A stretch of DNA of 64,000 nt, taken from assembly GCF_030555055.1 (NCBI RefSeq), contig NZ_JAMOAO010000001.1, forward strand, positions 1 to 64,000. The letters run 5' to 3'. Source of the stretch: Nocardiopsis sp. YSL2. GTDB taxonomy: Bacteria; Actinomycetota; Actinomycetes; Streptosporangiales; Streptosporangiaceae. A model generated the notes under the pieces. It made no database searches. It was not told where the DNA came from and saw only the letters and a list, made by a program, of their open reading frames with translations. Both the position numbers and the translations under genes were made by a program. Every line of letters starts with the position of its first letter. Within the stretch, counting starts at the first letter, position 1. Positions 42,056-51,532 of the stretch are shown piece after piece.

Positions 42056-42841
42056 ATGAGCCACGATGCGACGCCGCTGACGTTCCACCCGCCCCGAACC
42101 GACGTGCCGGTCCCGGCCTCGGGCGCCCCGGCGGTGATCGTCATGCCGGGTGGACGCTACATGCGCCACGCCCAGCACGAGGGCAAGCCCGTCACGGAGT
42201 GGCTGGCGCGGCTCGGGTTCGCGGCCTGGGTGCTGGAGTACCCGGTGGGGCCGCAGGACGTGCACCCCGCGCAACTGGACTCCGCGCGGGCGGCGATGCG
42301 GCAGGCGCGTGCGCAGGCACCGGGGCTCGGTGTCGACCCGGCGCGCATCGGCGTCCTCGGTTTCTCCGCGGGCGGCCACCTCGCCGCGCACCTCGCCGCG
42401 GGCCCGGACACGGCCGACGAGGAGCGGCCCGCGTTCGCGGTGCTCTGCTACGCGGCCACGTCGTGGCACAGCTTCTGGCCCGGCCCCGCCGACCCGGCCG
42501 AACCGGAGGACCCCACGGACGAGGACCCGCTCATCGGCCCGGACTCCACCCCCGAGAAGCGCCGAGCGGTCTCCATCGAGCTGATCGCCGTTCCTCAGAC
42601 CCCGCCGACCTTCCTCTGGCACTGCGCGGACGACGACCTCGTCGGGGTCGAGCACACCCTCTCCCTCACGCGGCGCCTGGCCGCCCTGCGGGTACCGGTC
42701 GAGTTGCACGTCTTCCCCACCGGCGGCCACGGCCTCGGGCTGGCCGAGGGCCGCACCCCCGCCGGGGCGTGGACGTCCCTGTGCGAGGAATGGCTCCGCG
42801 GGGTGGTGGCCGACGATCCCCGGTCCGGCCCCCGGCGGTGA
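42056..42841 (+). CDS. Alpha/beta hydrolase, esterase/lipase-like
   Basis: The 261-residue enzyme has the oxyanion loop 'VIVMPGGRYMRHA', the nucleophile elbow 'GVLGFSAGGHLAAHLA', an acid in 'WHCADDDLVGVEH' and the histidine in 'TGGHGLGLAEG'. This matches acetyl-esterase or acetylxylan-esterase-like (Aes) proteins. Cytoplasmic, no signal peptide. It stops 48 bases before the convergent jetC end, exactly where a jetD gene would be expected. Confidence 0.88.
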   Translation: MSHDATPLTFHPPRTDVPVPASGAPAVIVMPGGRYMRHAQHEGKPVTEWLARLGFAAWVLEYPVGPQDVHPAQLDSARAAMRQARAQAPGLGVDPARIGVLGFSAGGHLAAHLAAGPDTADEERPAFAVLCYAATSWHSFWPGPADPAEPEDPTDEDPLIGPDSTPEKRRAVSIELIAVPQTPPTFLWHCADDDLVGVEHTLSLTRRLAALRVPVELHVFPTGGHGLGLAEGRTPAGAWTSLCEEWLRGVVADDPRSGPRR

Positions 42842-42889
42842 CCCGGGCCCCGCTCAACGTGGCATGACCGACGGCCGGGCGGTTCTCCG

Positions 42890-45800
42890 TCATTCCTCGG
42901 CGAGGAGGGTGCCGGCGGTGGACTGGGGGACGAACCTGCTGGGGGTGATGCCCAGGAGTTCGGCGGCCAGTTCCTCGTTGCCCGAGAAGCCCGCGTCGGC
43001 GTCGATGGTCTGCGTGCCGTCCCAGAGCATGAGCATGGCCGAGACCGTGTGCGAGCCCTTGTCGTGGTGCATGTCGTAGTGGGCGGCCATGGGAACGCTC
43101 TCGTAGTGCACCCACAGGTCGTGCCCGGTCATGAACATGTCCAGGTCGAAGGTGACCGTCAGGCCCATCAGCTCCGGCTTGTAGCGGTCGTCGATGCCCG
43201 CGAAGGCCTCGTCCAGCGCGACCACGCGCGGGCAGGTGGGAGCCGCCGAGGAGTACAGGGCGTTGGCTGCGGCGAACAGCGGCAGGTGGATGGCGGCGGA
43301 CTTCTCCCCGCCCGACATCTGTTCGTGCTTGTTCTTGGTGAGCCGGACCTCCTCCTGGCCGGGAACGGCCAGGCGCAGCTCGAACCGGTACCAGGTGCGG
43401 TAGTCCAGGACCGCGGACAGCACCTGCTTGTAGCTCGCGCGGGGGTGGGCGGCGTGGTATTCGCGGATCATCTCCCGCAGGACGGCGCGCAGCTCGGCCA
43501 GGCCGGAGGGACCCAGACCGGTCCCGTCGCGCTTGACCAGTTGGGCGGCGGTCCGCTCGCGGTCGTTGAGCGCCTCCGAGCGGGCCCAGCGGATACCGAT
43601 CTGGGTGCCCGAGGACATGGGGCGGGCCCGGGTGTCGCGGTCCATCCGCCGGACGAGGTCGCGAGCGGCGGCGACGCGCTCGTGGATCTGCTGGGCGATG
43701 CCGCCGAGCAGCTCGTCCTCCAGGACCCGGTGCTCCTCGTCGCGCATGAGCGCGCCCTGTTCCTCGACCCGGTCGGCGATCGTGCGCGCGAACGCCGAGA
43801 CCGGGCTGCGTCCGCCCTCGTCGTTGACGAAGACGGTGATGACGCCGGTGGGCCCGACCTCGTGGTCGACCCGGTAGCCCTCGGAGTCCCCGCCCAGCGT
43901 CTCCTGGAAGGTGCGCAGCGCGTTGGACATCCGGGTGGCGGTCCGCTTGATGTCGCCCTCACCGACCTTGGGCGCCGTGCCCACGGCCTCGGCCAGGCCC
44001 GCGAGCAGCGCGCCGACCCCCTCGGGCAGCGTGTCGTGCACGGTCGCGGCCGATCCCGTGAGCAGGGCGTCGGCGGCCTCCTCGGGGCCGGGCCAGTTCC
44101 GCCGGTCGGGCCAGGCCGCGTCGAGGTCGACGCCCAGGACGGCGCGCACCGAGGGCTGGGTGAACTCCCCCAGGGACTCCACCCGCTCGTACAGGGCGTT
44201 CAGCGCGGTGGTGAGCGCCTCCCGGCCCTGTTCGCGCCGGGTCTCGGAGCGGATCACCGCCTCGTGTTCGGCGGCCGCGGACCTGCGGGCGCCGTCGCGC
44301 TCGGCGGTGGTGCGGTGCAGGTCGCCCCGCAGACCGTCGAGCCGGGCCAGGATCTCCTTGACGGGAGCGTCGATCGCCGCTTCCAGGGCGACCAGCTCGG
44401 CGGCCTCCTCCTCGTGGGCGGCGCGCTGCTCGGCGAGGTCCTCCTGGTCGGACTCCAGGGCTGCGGTGAGCCGGTCGATGGTCTCCCGGCGACCGGCCAG
44501 GTCGCGTTCGAACTCGGCGGCGTCGGTGCGCGCGGCGTGCAGGGCCCCGGCCGTCTCCAGGAACCCGGCCAGGGCCGCCGCCACGGCCTCGGTGCCGGGG
44601 CGGTCGGCCGGCATGGCGCGTTCGGCGGCCACGGCTCGCACCTGTCGTCGGTGGGCGTCGACCTCGGCCACCGCCGTGTCCAGGGCACGGCGGAGCCGGT
44701 CGGCCGTGGCGCGGGCCGAGGCCAGCAGCGTGGAGCGGCGTTCGACGGTGCGCACCGCCTGGGCGACGGGAGTGGGGTCGGGCAGGTCGGCGCGGGCGCG
44801 TCCGTAGTCCTTGAGGAGTTCCCTGGCCTGTTCCAGCCGGTCCCCGACGGCGGTGCGGCGCTCGGTGAGTTCGTCGATGCGCCGGTCGCAGGCGGCGAGT
44901 CGGTCGCGGCGGCGGTGGGCGCGGTTGGTGGCGCCGATGAACTCGGCGGCGGGCTTGGGGTGGGCGCCGACGAGCACGCCGAGCCCGAAGCGCGCGCGGG
45001 CGTCCACACCGCCGCGCGCGACGCCCTCGTCCTGGCCGTGGAAGGGCAGCGAGCGCAGGACCCGGGAGATCGTCTCGGCGGGAACGTGGTCCTGGCGCTC
45101 GGGGACCAGCACGTCGGCGAGGGTGCGTCCCCGGACCGGGTCGGCGGCGGGCAGCAGATAGGCGTCGGCTTCGCCGTCCTCGAGCGCGGTGCGGGTGAGT
45201 TCGGGATCGGGGTGGATCCACGCGGTGAGCAGCCCGGCGGCCTGGAGCGAGCCCTCGACGGCGGCGGCGGCGTCCTCGGGCAGGTCGTCGGCGAAACGCA
45301 CCAGCCGCCACAGCGGTGCGCCGAGCCGTCCCCCGCGCGGGGCGGTGCGGTGGTGGTCGACGGGCGGGGCGTCGTCGCGTTCAGCGGCGATGTCGTCGCG
45401 TTCGCGCCGCAGGTCGGTGAGTTCGCCGTCGATCGCCGACGCCTCGGTCTCCAGCCCCTGCACGCGGGCGGCGACTTCCAGTTGGGCGTCGTGGACGTGC
45501 TCGTTGAAGACCTCGGTGAGGGTGGCCGTGCCGGGCTCACCGAACCGTCCGACCGCCTCGGCCAGGGCGTCGCGGCCCTCCGCGCCCAGGATGTTCCACC
45601 GGTCGGCCCACTCGCCGACGGCCTGGGCGGTGGCGGCGCGCAGTCCGGTGAGCTCCTCGTCGGCACGGGCGCAGCCGTCCTGGGCCTCATCGAGGTCGGC
45701 GACGGCGCGGGCGCTGTCGGCGTCGGCGCGCCGACGGGCCGCCTCGGCCGTGTCGAGGGCGTCCAGGTGCTCGCGGACCGCTCGGACGTCGTCCTCACGG

Positions 45801-47077
45801 GCGGCGGCACGGGCCCGGGCGGTGGTCGGCAGGTCCTCGCCGGTGTCGACGGGCCCTTCGGCGTCGTGCCCGATCCCGGCGGTGTCGGCCGCGTCGGCGA
45901 GCTCTCCGGACAGACGCCGGGCGGAGGCGCGGTCGCGGTCGATGCGCTCGGCGACGCGGGCGGCCTCGGTGCGCAGGTGGGTGATCTCCTGGACCTGGTT
46001 GTCCACCCGGGCGGCCTGGGTGGCCAGGAGGCGGGAGCGCTCGTCGTGGTGCAGGCGCCGGGTGCGCAGGCTCTCGTGGCTGCGCAGGGCCTCGTCGGCC
46101 TCCAGGGCCTTGACCTCGGCCGCCAGCGTGCCGATCCGGGTGTCCAGGGCCTGTTCGCGGGTGCGGGCGTCGTCCCGGGCCAGGGTGGAGCGGTGGTTCT
46201 CCTCGGAGGCCGCCCTCACGGTGTCGGCGTGCGCGGCGGCCTGGTCGACGGCCGCGGTGACGGTGGCGAGCCGGTGGCGGGCGTTGGTGGTGAGGTAGTC
46301 GGCGTACTCGCGGGTGAAGGACCGTACCGCCTCGTCGGCGGCGGTGGCGTTGTCGAAGCGGACCTGGACGGCGGCGAGGTTGGCGAAGTCGCGGGCGGCC
46401 TGGTCCACGAGTGCCTCGTCGACGGGGCTGAGTCCGCTGGTGAGGGTGTCGGAGACCTTCTCCGGGTCCAGGTCCTTGGCGAGCAGCGGGCGGCGCAGGG
46501 CCAGCAGCAGGTCCAGGAGCTGGATGTAGCGGTCCCTGAGTCCGAACAGGCGGGCGTCGACGGCGCGCCGGTAGTCCGCGGCGGTGCCGTGGTGGGCGTC
46601 CTCGCCCAGGACGGCCTTGAGCTGGCGTTCGGTCAGTGGACGGTGGTCGGCGGCGAGCAGGCCGAAGTCCACGCCCAGGCGCTGGTCGGTGACGAAGAAG
46701 GACGGCGCGACGCCGTCGCGGTGCTTGTGCGCGCGCAGTCCGATGACGAGGGTGACCGTCTCGGTGTCGCCTCCGGTCCCCACGCCGGGGCGGGCGAACT
46801 CCATCCACACGTACCCGTACGCCGACTCGTCCCCCCGGTAGAGCAGGTTGGACTTCATCGTGCGGTTCTGGCCGCTGAAGGGGTCGAGCCGGCGGGCGTC
46901 GGTGTAGCCGTCCAGGATGAAGGGGAACAGCACCTCCAGCGCCTTGGTCTTGCCCGAGCCGTTGTGCCCGCGCAGGATCAGGCGCCCGTCGGCGAAGGCG
47001 AACTCCTCGTCGACGTAGTCCCAGACGTTGATCACGCCGGCGCGGCTGGGCCGGAAGCGGTCGCTCCTGCGGGTCAT
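42890..47077 (-). CDS. jetC: SMC-like ATPase of Wadjet type (JetC, TIGR02680)
   Basis: The 1,395-residue protein has a Walker A 'LRGHNGSGKTKALEVLF' near residue 37, long Arg/Glu/Ala-rich coiled-coil arms, then the ABC signature 'MSGGEKSAAIHLPLF' and Walker B 'RVVALDEAFAGIDDRYKPELM' near the C terminus. The residues 'GHDLW' stand in for the switch histidine. It is the loop-extruding subunit of Wadjet plasmid-defence complexes. It overlaps jetB by four bases. The usual downstream nuclease jetD is absent; the hydrolase gene lies there instead. Confidence 0.92.
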   Translation of the reverse strand: MTRRSDRFRPSRAGVINVWDYVDEEFAFADGRLILRGHNGSGKTKALEVLFPFILDGYTDARRLDPFSGQNRTMKSNLLYRGDESAYGYVWMEFARPGVGTGGDTETVTLVIGLRAHKHRDGVAPSFFVTDQRLGVDFGLLAADHRPLTERQLKAVLGEDAHHGTAADYRRAVDARLFGLRDRYIQLLDLLLALRRPLLAKDLDPEKVSDTLTSGLSPVDEALVDQAARDFANLAAVQVRFDNATAADEAVRSFTREYADYLTTNARHRLATVTAAVDQAAAHADTVRAASEENHRSTLARDDARTREQALDTRIGTLAAEVKALEADEALRSHESLRTRRLHHDERSRLLATQAARVDNQVQEITHLRTEAARVAERIDRDRASARRLSGELADAADTAGIGHDAEGPVDTGEDLPTTARARAAAREDDVRAVREHLDALDTAEAARRRADADSARAVADLDEAQDGCARADEELTGLRAATAQAVGEWADRWNILGAEGRDALAEAVGRFGEPGTATLTEVFNEHVHDAQLEVAARVQGLETEASAIDGELTDLRRERDDIAAERDDAPPVDHHRTAPRGGRLGAPLWRLVRFADDLPEDAAAAVEGSLQAAGLLTAWIHPDPELTRTALEDGEADAYLLPAADPVRGRTLADVLVPERQDHVPAETISRVLRSLPFHGQDEGVARGGVDARARFGLGVLVGAHPKPAAEFIGATNRAHRRRDRLAACDRRIDELTERRTAVGDRLEQARELLKDYGRARADLPDPTPVAQAVRTVERRSTLLASARATADRLRRALDTAVAEVDAHRRQVRAVAAERAMPADRPGTEAVAAALAGFLETAGALHAARTDAAEFERDLAGRRETIDRLTAALESDQEDLAEQRAAHEEEAAELVALEAAIDAPVKEILARLDGLRGDLHRTTAERDGARRSAAAEHEAVIRSETRREQGREALTTALNALYERVESLGEFTQPSVRAVLGVDLDAAWPDRRNWPGPEEAADALLTGSAATVHDTLPEGVGALLAGLAEAVGTAPKVGEGDIKRTATRMSNALRTFQETLGGDSEGYRVDHEVGPTGVITVFVNDEGGRSPVSAFARTIADRVEEQGALMRDEEHRVLEDELLGGIAQQIHERVAAARDLVRRMDRDTRARPMSSGTQIGIRWARSEALNDRERTAAQLVKRDGTGLGPSGLAELRAVLREMIREYHAAHPRASYKQVLSAVLDYRTWYRFELRLAVPGQEEVRLTKNKHEQMSGGEKSAAIHLPLFAAANALYSSAAPTCPRVVALDEAFAGIDDRYKPELMGLTVTFDLDMFMTGHDLWVHYESVPMAAHYDMHHDKGSHTVSAMLMLWDGTQTIDADAGFSGNEELAAELLGITPSRFVPQSTAGTLLAEE

Positions 47078-48498
47078 TCGGGCTTTCCTTCGGGATCGGG
47101 GGCGGCGGTCGCGCCGGCGGGGGGAGCGTGCTCGTCCAGGGGGCCGAACGGGAGGTGGCCGGTGGCCTCGCGTTCGGGGAGGGCGCCCTGGATGTTGCGG
47201 TAGCGCAACGCGGCGGGCATGACGAGGACGCCGCCGGGCACCGGGCGGACCAGGCGCAGGTCGGCGAGCAGGGCCAGGGCGGCGTCCAGCAGACCGTGCG
47301 GGTCCTGCTGCCAGGCGTTGGTGAAGGAGACCGCGCCGAACTCGGCGAACAGGTCGGCCACCATGTCCTCCAGGCGCCCGCGCTCGACCAGGGGCACCCG
47401 CTGGGAGTCGGCGGCCGGGGCCGGGGCGCGGTCCGCGGTGTCGGTCCAGGCGAGTTCGCCCACCACGCCGTGCCGGGGCAGTCCGGCGTCGACGAGGCGG
47501 ACGAGGTCGGCGTGCTCGCCCGATCGCGAGGGCGCCTCCATGTGCACCAGGGCCGCCCATGAGGTCTCGAACAGGTCGGCCAGCTGGGCCAGCAGCAGGC
47601 CGGCCGTGCGGGTGACCGCACCCCCGCGCCCTGGGAAGGGCCGGTCGGTGAAGAGCCCGCCGGGGTCGGCGAGCAGCACGCCCTCCGCCCTGCGCTCCAC
47701 CGTCAGGCCGGTGATCCGGGCGACCTCCTCGGCCAGGCCCCTGGTGCGCAGGGCCGCGGCCGTGTCGGCGTCGAGGTCGGCGTAGTAGACGGCCGGGTGC
47801 TCCAGGAGCAGGCGGCGCGCCCGCTGGGCGGTGCGCTCCCGCCGCGCTCCCCCCGCCTCGGTGTCGCTGAGCAGGCCGGTGACGCTGCCCAGGTGCTGCA
47901 CGGGGCGGGCCGGACGGAAGAGGATCTCGCAGACGTCGTGGTCGACGTCGAAGAGGGCGTCGGCCTGGTCTCCGCCGCGCGCCCAGGCCTCGAGGGAGCC
48001 GTCGGACAGGTGCAGGGCGCCGCGGTCCAGCAGCCAGTGGGCGACGTCGACCAGCGCGGCCTTGTGCGTGGAGTCGGTGGGGTCGTAGCCCAGCCCTTCG
48101 ACGGCGTTGGCGCCGGGCGTGAACAGGCGGACCAGGTCACCGAGGCTGATCTCGATCTGCGAGCGCTGGAAGCAGGCCAGCAGCAGGCACAGGTAGGCCA
48201 GGCGGCGGCGGTCGAAGGGCCGTCCCCGTCGGGAGAAGACCTGGCGCTGGGTGGGGTCGAGCTCGTCGAGTTCACGCACCAGCCGGACGTGGTCGGTGGT
48301 GGCGATGAGCGTGTAGCCGAACAGGCCGCGCAGGTCCTCGGCCAGTTGGTCGGCCCAGCGCAGGACCTGGTCGAGCGCCCCGGGGCGCGGACGCGTCGCG
48401 GTGATGAGGTCGCAGGTCAGAACGCGTCGCACGGCCTGCTGGTAGGAGCCCAGGTCGGCGGGGTCGACGGTGCGGGCGGGGCCTCGGTGGCCGGCCAT
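47074..48498 (-). CDS. jetB: Wadjet subunit JetB (TIGR02678 / DUF2398)
   Basis: The 474-residue protein fits the TIGR02678 family: 'AVRRVLTCDLITATRPRP', 'LAEDLRGLFGYTLIATTDHVRL', 'RRLAYLCLLLACFQRSQIEISLG', split across helices, and a C-terminal 'VADLFAEFGAVSFTNAW'. It is a kleisin/MukE-like partner of JetC. The ATG at 48498 has AAGGGGA before it; a GTG one codon upstream is possible. JetA (TIGR02677), normally upstream, is not next to it. The integrase gene is. Confidence 0.9.
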   Translation of the reverse strand: MAGHRGPARTVDPADLGSYQQAVRRVLTCDLITATRPRPGALDQVLRWADQLAEDLRGLFGYTLIATTDHVRLVRELDELDPTQRQVFSRRGRPFDRRRLAYLCLLLACFQRSQIEISLGDLVRLFTPGANAVEGLGYDPTDSTHKAALVDVAHWLLDRGALHLSDGSLEAWARGGDQADALFDVDHDVCEILFRPARPVQHLGSVTGLLSDTEAGGARRERTAQRARRLLLEHPAVYYADLDADTAAALRTRGLAEEVARITGLTVERRAEGVLLADPGGLFTDRPFPGRGGAVTRTAGLLLAQLADLFETSWAALVHMEAPSRSGEHADLVRLVDAGLPRHGVVGELAWTDTADRAPAPAADSQRVPLVERGRLEDMVADLFAEFGAVSFTNAWQQDPHGLLDAALALLADLRLVRPVPGGVLVMPAALRYRNIQGALPEREATGHLPFGPLDEHAPPAGATAAPDPEGKPE

Positions 48499-48583
48499 CA
48501 CGTCCCCTTCCCAGTAGTAGTCACGGCCTCAGGCCTCGCATCACACACCGGCGTCATCGCAGTCCAGAGGGCTTTGCAGAATA

Positions 48584-48653
48584 TTCTCGGGGAACACTCG
48601 ACCCAGATTGGGAGATATCTGGGAGATCGTTCTCTGAGTCAGCTCCCCGAGAG
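48584..48653. repeat. Inverted repeat and tandem motif at integrase 3' end
   Basis: TTCTCGGGGA (48584-48593) and TCCCCGAGAG (48644-48653) pair at nine of ten positions. Between them GGGAGAT occurs twice (48610 and 48621). Such arm sites are common near integrase attachment sites; it could also be a terminator-like fold. Confidence 0.4.
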
Positions 48654-49853
48654 CCGGTTCTCACCACCTCCACAGTAGTGCTCTTCGAGCAGCGGCACGA
48701 CGCCGAACAGCGTCTCCCTCTCCTGATCGGACAGGGCTGCGACGCTCTGCGTCCACCGACTTTCGAGCGCGGAGAGTACACGCTGCCTCATCTGCGGTGT
48801 GACATGCTCGTACACCCGGGCCATGCCCAGCATCTTGTGCCCCAGCCTGGCCGCACGGGCAACCTCGGGGATCTCGTCCTCGGCGAGCCAGGTTCGCTGG
48901 GTGTGCCGCCCCTCATGGAAGGTGAACCCCGGCAAAAGCGGACGCCGCAGCCACGCCTGGTCACTCCGGGGATCACCATTCCAAGCAGGGCGCCAGAGCC
49001 CTACCTGGAAGTTCCGACGACGCATCAGACCCCCCTTGGGGCCGGTGAACAGGTAGTCGGACTCACAGGCCTCGATCAGGTCCGTGTAGAGGGCGTCCAG
49101 GAACGGCGGGAGCTCGATCGAGCGCTTCCCTGCCGGGGTCTTGGTTTTCTTCGCTGTCTCGAACTTTCCGCTGACTTCCAGTAACGGCGTGCGTATCGGG
49201 ACAGCGTGGTTGACCTCGTCGTAGTCATGCGGCCGCAGACCGACGAGTTCCGACCAGCGCGCCCCTGTGTATCCGTTCATCAGGGCCAGCACGAATCCGA
49301 CCCGCCCGAAGGACGCGTGCAACCGCACGGCCGCCCTCAGGAACTGCACGGGCGTGGCCACCTGTCGTTCAGGCTCGTACTCACCCGTAGTCACTCGCAC
49401 ATCGCGGGCGGGGTTAGCAGGTGTCTTGCGTGCCTTGACCGCGACGGCGAGAATGTGCGAGAAGTATCCGAACACGGTCGCCACTGACGCCTCCGCCAAC
49501 TTCTCGTGCAGGCTCTGTGCCCATCGCTCGATCTCCAGGTAGTCGTTGAAGATCGCCCCCAGAGGCCAGTCCTTCCACTGCGGCAGGATGTGGCAGTCCA
49601 GATTGGATCGGTTCTTATCCCGGGTGTTGTTCGACACGCGCGCGGTGGCGAACACCTTCTCGGCGAACGGCCCGAACTTTTCCTGCGCGTGTGTGGGGTC
49701 GATCCAGGTATTTCGGCGGATGTCGGTCTCCTGGTCCCGCCCCCAGGCGAGGGCGGATTCCTTGGTCTCGAACCCCGACTCCGAGGCCCAGGCGCCGTCA
49801 GGCTTTTTGTACTTCACTCGCCAGGTTCCTCCCCGGCGTTCTGCGTACGCCAT
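48639..49853 (-). CDS. int: Tyrosine recombinase/integrase
   Basis: The 404-residue protein has an N-terminal AP2-like arm-binding domain ('RRGGTWRVKYKKPDGAWASES'), a SAM-like core domain and a catalytic domain. Catalytic arginine is in 'GYTGARWSELVGLRP', His-x-x-Arg in 'TFHEGRHTQRTW', and the nucleophilic tyrosine in 'MLGMARVYEHVTP'. It matches AICE/phage integrases. It would catalyse insertion at an attachment site. ATG at 49853 chosen as it precedes the first conserved strand. The excisionase lies 25 bases upstream. Confidence 0.93.
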   Translation of the reverse strand: MAYAERRGGTWRVKYKKPDGAWASESGFETKESALAWGRDQETDIRRNTWIDPTHAQEKFGPFAEKVFATARVSNNTRDKNRSNLDCHILPQWKDWPLGAIFNDYLEIERWAQSLHEKLAEASVATVFGYFSHILAVAVKARKTPANPARDVRVTTGEYEPERQVATPVQFLRAAVRLHASFGRVGFVLALMNGYTGARWSELVGLRPHDYDEVNHAVPIRTPLLEVSGKFETAKKTKTPAGKRSIELPPFLDALYTDLIEACESDYLFTGPKGGLMRRRNFQVGLWRPAWNGDPRSDQAWLRRPLLPGFTFHEGRHTQRTWLAEDEIPEVARAARLGHKMLGMARVYEHVTPQMRQRVLSALESRWTQSVAALSDQERETLFGVVPLLEEHYCGGGENRLSGS

Positions 49854-49878
49854 GCGCACTCCTTTCCATTCACAGGGG

Positions 49879-50202
49879 TCATTCGTCCGCGCGTCGGCGC
49901 GGACGAGAAGAACGGGACACGGGAGCGCGGTGTCCGGACTCGATGATCTGTTCGATGTCGGTTGCGCTGAAGCGCAGATGCTTCCCGATGAAGGTGCAGG
50001 GCACCTGGCGAGCGGAAACACGCTTGCGCAGCCAGGACTCGGGGACCTTGAGCAGAGCGGCGGCCTCAGCCGGGGTGTAGACCGTTGGAGGCGAGCTCGC
50101 ATCTTGGTCTCGCCGATCGCCAGAGCTTGCAGAATAACCGCGTTTTTCCTGTTCAAACACCCGTTTGCCGCGCTGGTTAGAGGGGTCTAGCTTTCCGGTC
50201 AC
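49879..50202 (-). CDS. xis: Excisionase-like HTH protein
   Basis: The 107-residue protein has an HTH_17/MerR-like domain ('VYTPAEAAALLKVPESWLRKRV', with 'FIGKHLRFSATDIEQII'). Such small proteins beside integrases are excisionases. The GTG start is fixed by overlap with the methyltransferase stop (GTGA, 50199-50202). The disordered first 35 residues are longer than usual. Confidence 0.85.
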   Translation of the reverse strand: MTGKLDPSNQRGKRVFEQEKRGYSASSGDRRDQDASSPPTVYTPAEAAALLKVPESWLRKRVSARQVPCTFIGKHLRFSATDIEQIIESGHRAPVSRSSRPRRRADE

Positions 50203-51437
50203 CTGGCACTCCTGCTCTGTGCCGCGGCACGGCTACGGGTGTCACGGCATGCCGCTCCTAGCACCGAAGCAGACGCACAAGGTTTCATCTCCGGCTCACC
50301 CGCACTTGCCGGGTGACTCGGCATCGGCATGGTCGGTGAGCGGTGCCGAACGGCTCTCGCGGCCTGTTGCGGCACGACGCCGTTGCCGAGGGCCTGAAGC
50401 TGGGCGGTTCGCGGCAGGCCGAGGTCAGGGTCGGTGACCCAGCCTTCGGGAAGACCCACCATCCACTCGACCAGCTCAGAACTCATCCGGGGCTGTCTCC
50501 GGATGCCGGCTTCGGTCGGCGGTGGTGCCGCTCGGCCGAGCACCGCTTCCCATCGGCGGATCGCGGGTTCGTACTGCCCCCATGCGTACGCGAACGGCGG
50601 CGCTGTGTACACAGCACGTGGCCCGTGTTGCCGCGATGCGTACCAATGGCCGCGGAGGGCAGACTGGGGCGACCGTGTGAATCCCACTGGGTCGGGCTGC
50701 CCTTCGCACAGTCGCTGGCGCGGGGCGTGGGCAGAAACATGCTGCCGCTGCGCCTGCGGGTTGTGGTTGCCGCAGTGCGGGTGGTTGCGTACGCGAGGGT
50801 GTGGGGCGCATGCCAGTGCACATCGGCCACCCGTCGTCCGCGCCACACACCCGTGCCTTCGCACCGGTTCACGTTGCACGCTCTGGTTCGAGCGTCGCTG
50901 GCGCGTGGGGTGGGCAGCAACGAACACTCGTTCGCGGCGGTGGCACGCGCCGGCGTCGATGGCGCGTACGCTGCACCATCGAGCGTCATACCCCGCGCGG
51001 GCCAGGTCCGCGAGTACGCGGTCGAACCCCCTTCCCTTCCAGCGCAGGGCGGCCACGTTCTCCAGCACGAGCAGGTCCGGTCGTAGACGGCGAACGGCGT
51101 CCATGACGTGGTGCCACACACTGGAGTGCTCTCCTTTCTCGATACCGGCGCCCCGGCCGGCCGGGCTGATGTCCTGACAGGGGAACCCTGCGGTGATCAC
51201 GTCCGGGCGCGGCACGTGTGCCCAGTGCACGGCGGCCAGGCCGCCGAGGTTGGGGGTTCCGGGGAAGCGTTGCGCAAGCAGGCGGCTGATGTGGGGGTCG
51301 TGGTCGGCGGCCCACAGAAGGCGTGCGTTGCCGCCCACTGCGGCGGCAACTCCCATGTCGAGGCCTGCGTATCCGGTGCACAGCGACCCGATCGTCGTGT
51401 CCTGCTCCAGCGGCAGCGACGGCAGGTCGGCGGTCAC
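50199..51437 (-). CDS. C5-cytosine DNA methyltransferase, possibly with a frameshifted middle
   Basis: The 412-residue frame has motif I 'GSLCTGYAGLDMGV', the catalytic 'AGFPCQDISPAGRGAG', 'VLENVAAL' and 'RRERVFVAA', and the C-terminal 'WGQYEPAIRRWEAVLG' and 'LQALGNGVVPQQAARAV'. So it is a C5 methyltransferase. Between these ends, about residues 175-260, the protein looks random. Another frame of the same bases carries 'LLPTPRASD' twice, a motif this family uses there. Two compensating indels are likely. The start is GTG, overlapping the stop of an upstream remnant. It may protect the element or modify host DNA. Confidence 0.75.
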   Translation of the reverse strand: MTADLPSLPLEQDTTIGSLCTGYAGLDMGVAAAVGGNARLLWAADHDPHISRLLAQRFPGTPNLGGLAAVHWAHVPRPDVITAGFPCQDISPAGRGAGIEKGEHSSVWHHVMDAVRRLRPDLLVLENVAALRWKGRGFDRVLADLARAGYDARWCSVRAIDAGACHRRERVFVAAHPTRQRRSNQSVQREPVRRHGCVARTTGGRCALACAPHPRVRNHPHCGNHNPQAQRQHVSAHAPRQRLCEGQPDPVGFTRSPQSALRGHWYASRQHGPRAVYTAPPFAYAWGQYEPAIRRWEAVLGRAAPPPTEAGIRRQPRMSSELVEWMVGLPEGWVTDPDLGLPRTAQLQALGNGVVPQQAARAVRHRSPTMPMPSHPASAGEPEMKPCASASVLGAACRDTRSRAAAQSRSAR

Positions 51438-51532
51438 GCGTTCTCACCGCCTGATGCCGCGTCGCCGAGTTCGTCGCCGCGGCATGCCCAGGGTGAGCAG
51501 CCCTGCGGTTCGGGTCCGGCGTCGGTGCCTAG
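51434..51532 (-). pseudogene. 3' remnant of a small ORF cut by the IS
   Basis: A minus-strand frame ends 'CRGDELGDAASGGENA' with TGA overlapping the methyltransferase GTG. This looks like translational coupling. It is interrupted upstream by the IS. If the IS is removed the frame could continue to a GTG near 52589, giving about 40 residues. Identity unknown. Confidence 0.35.

Noticed and set aside
43049..47203. Long open frame antisense to jetC
   Set aside because: Composition follows the complement of the coiled-coil codons; jetC itself has clear ATPase motifs.
50165..51180. Plus-strand open frames across the methyltransferase
   Set aside because: Antisense to conserved methyltransferase motifs on the minus strand; no family features.
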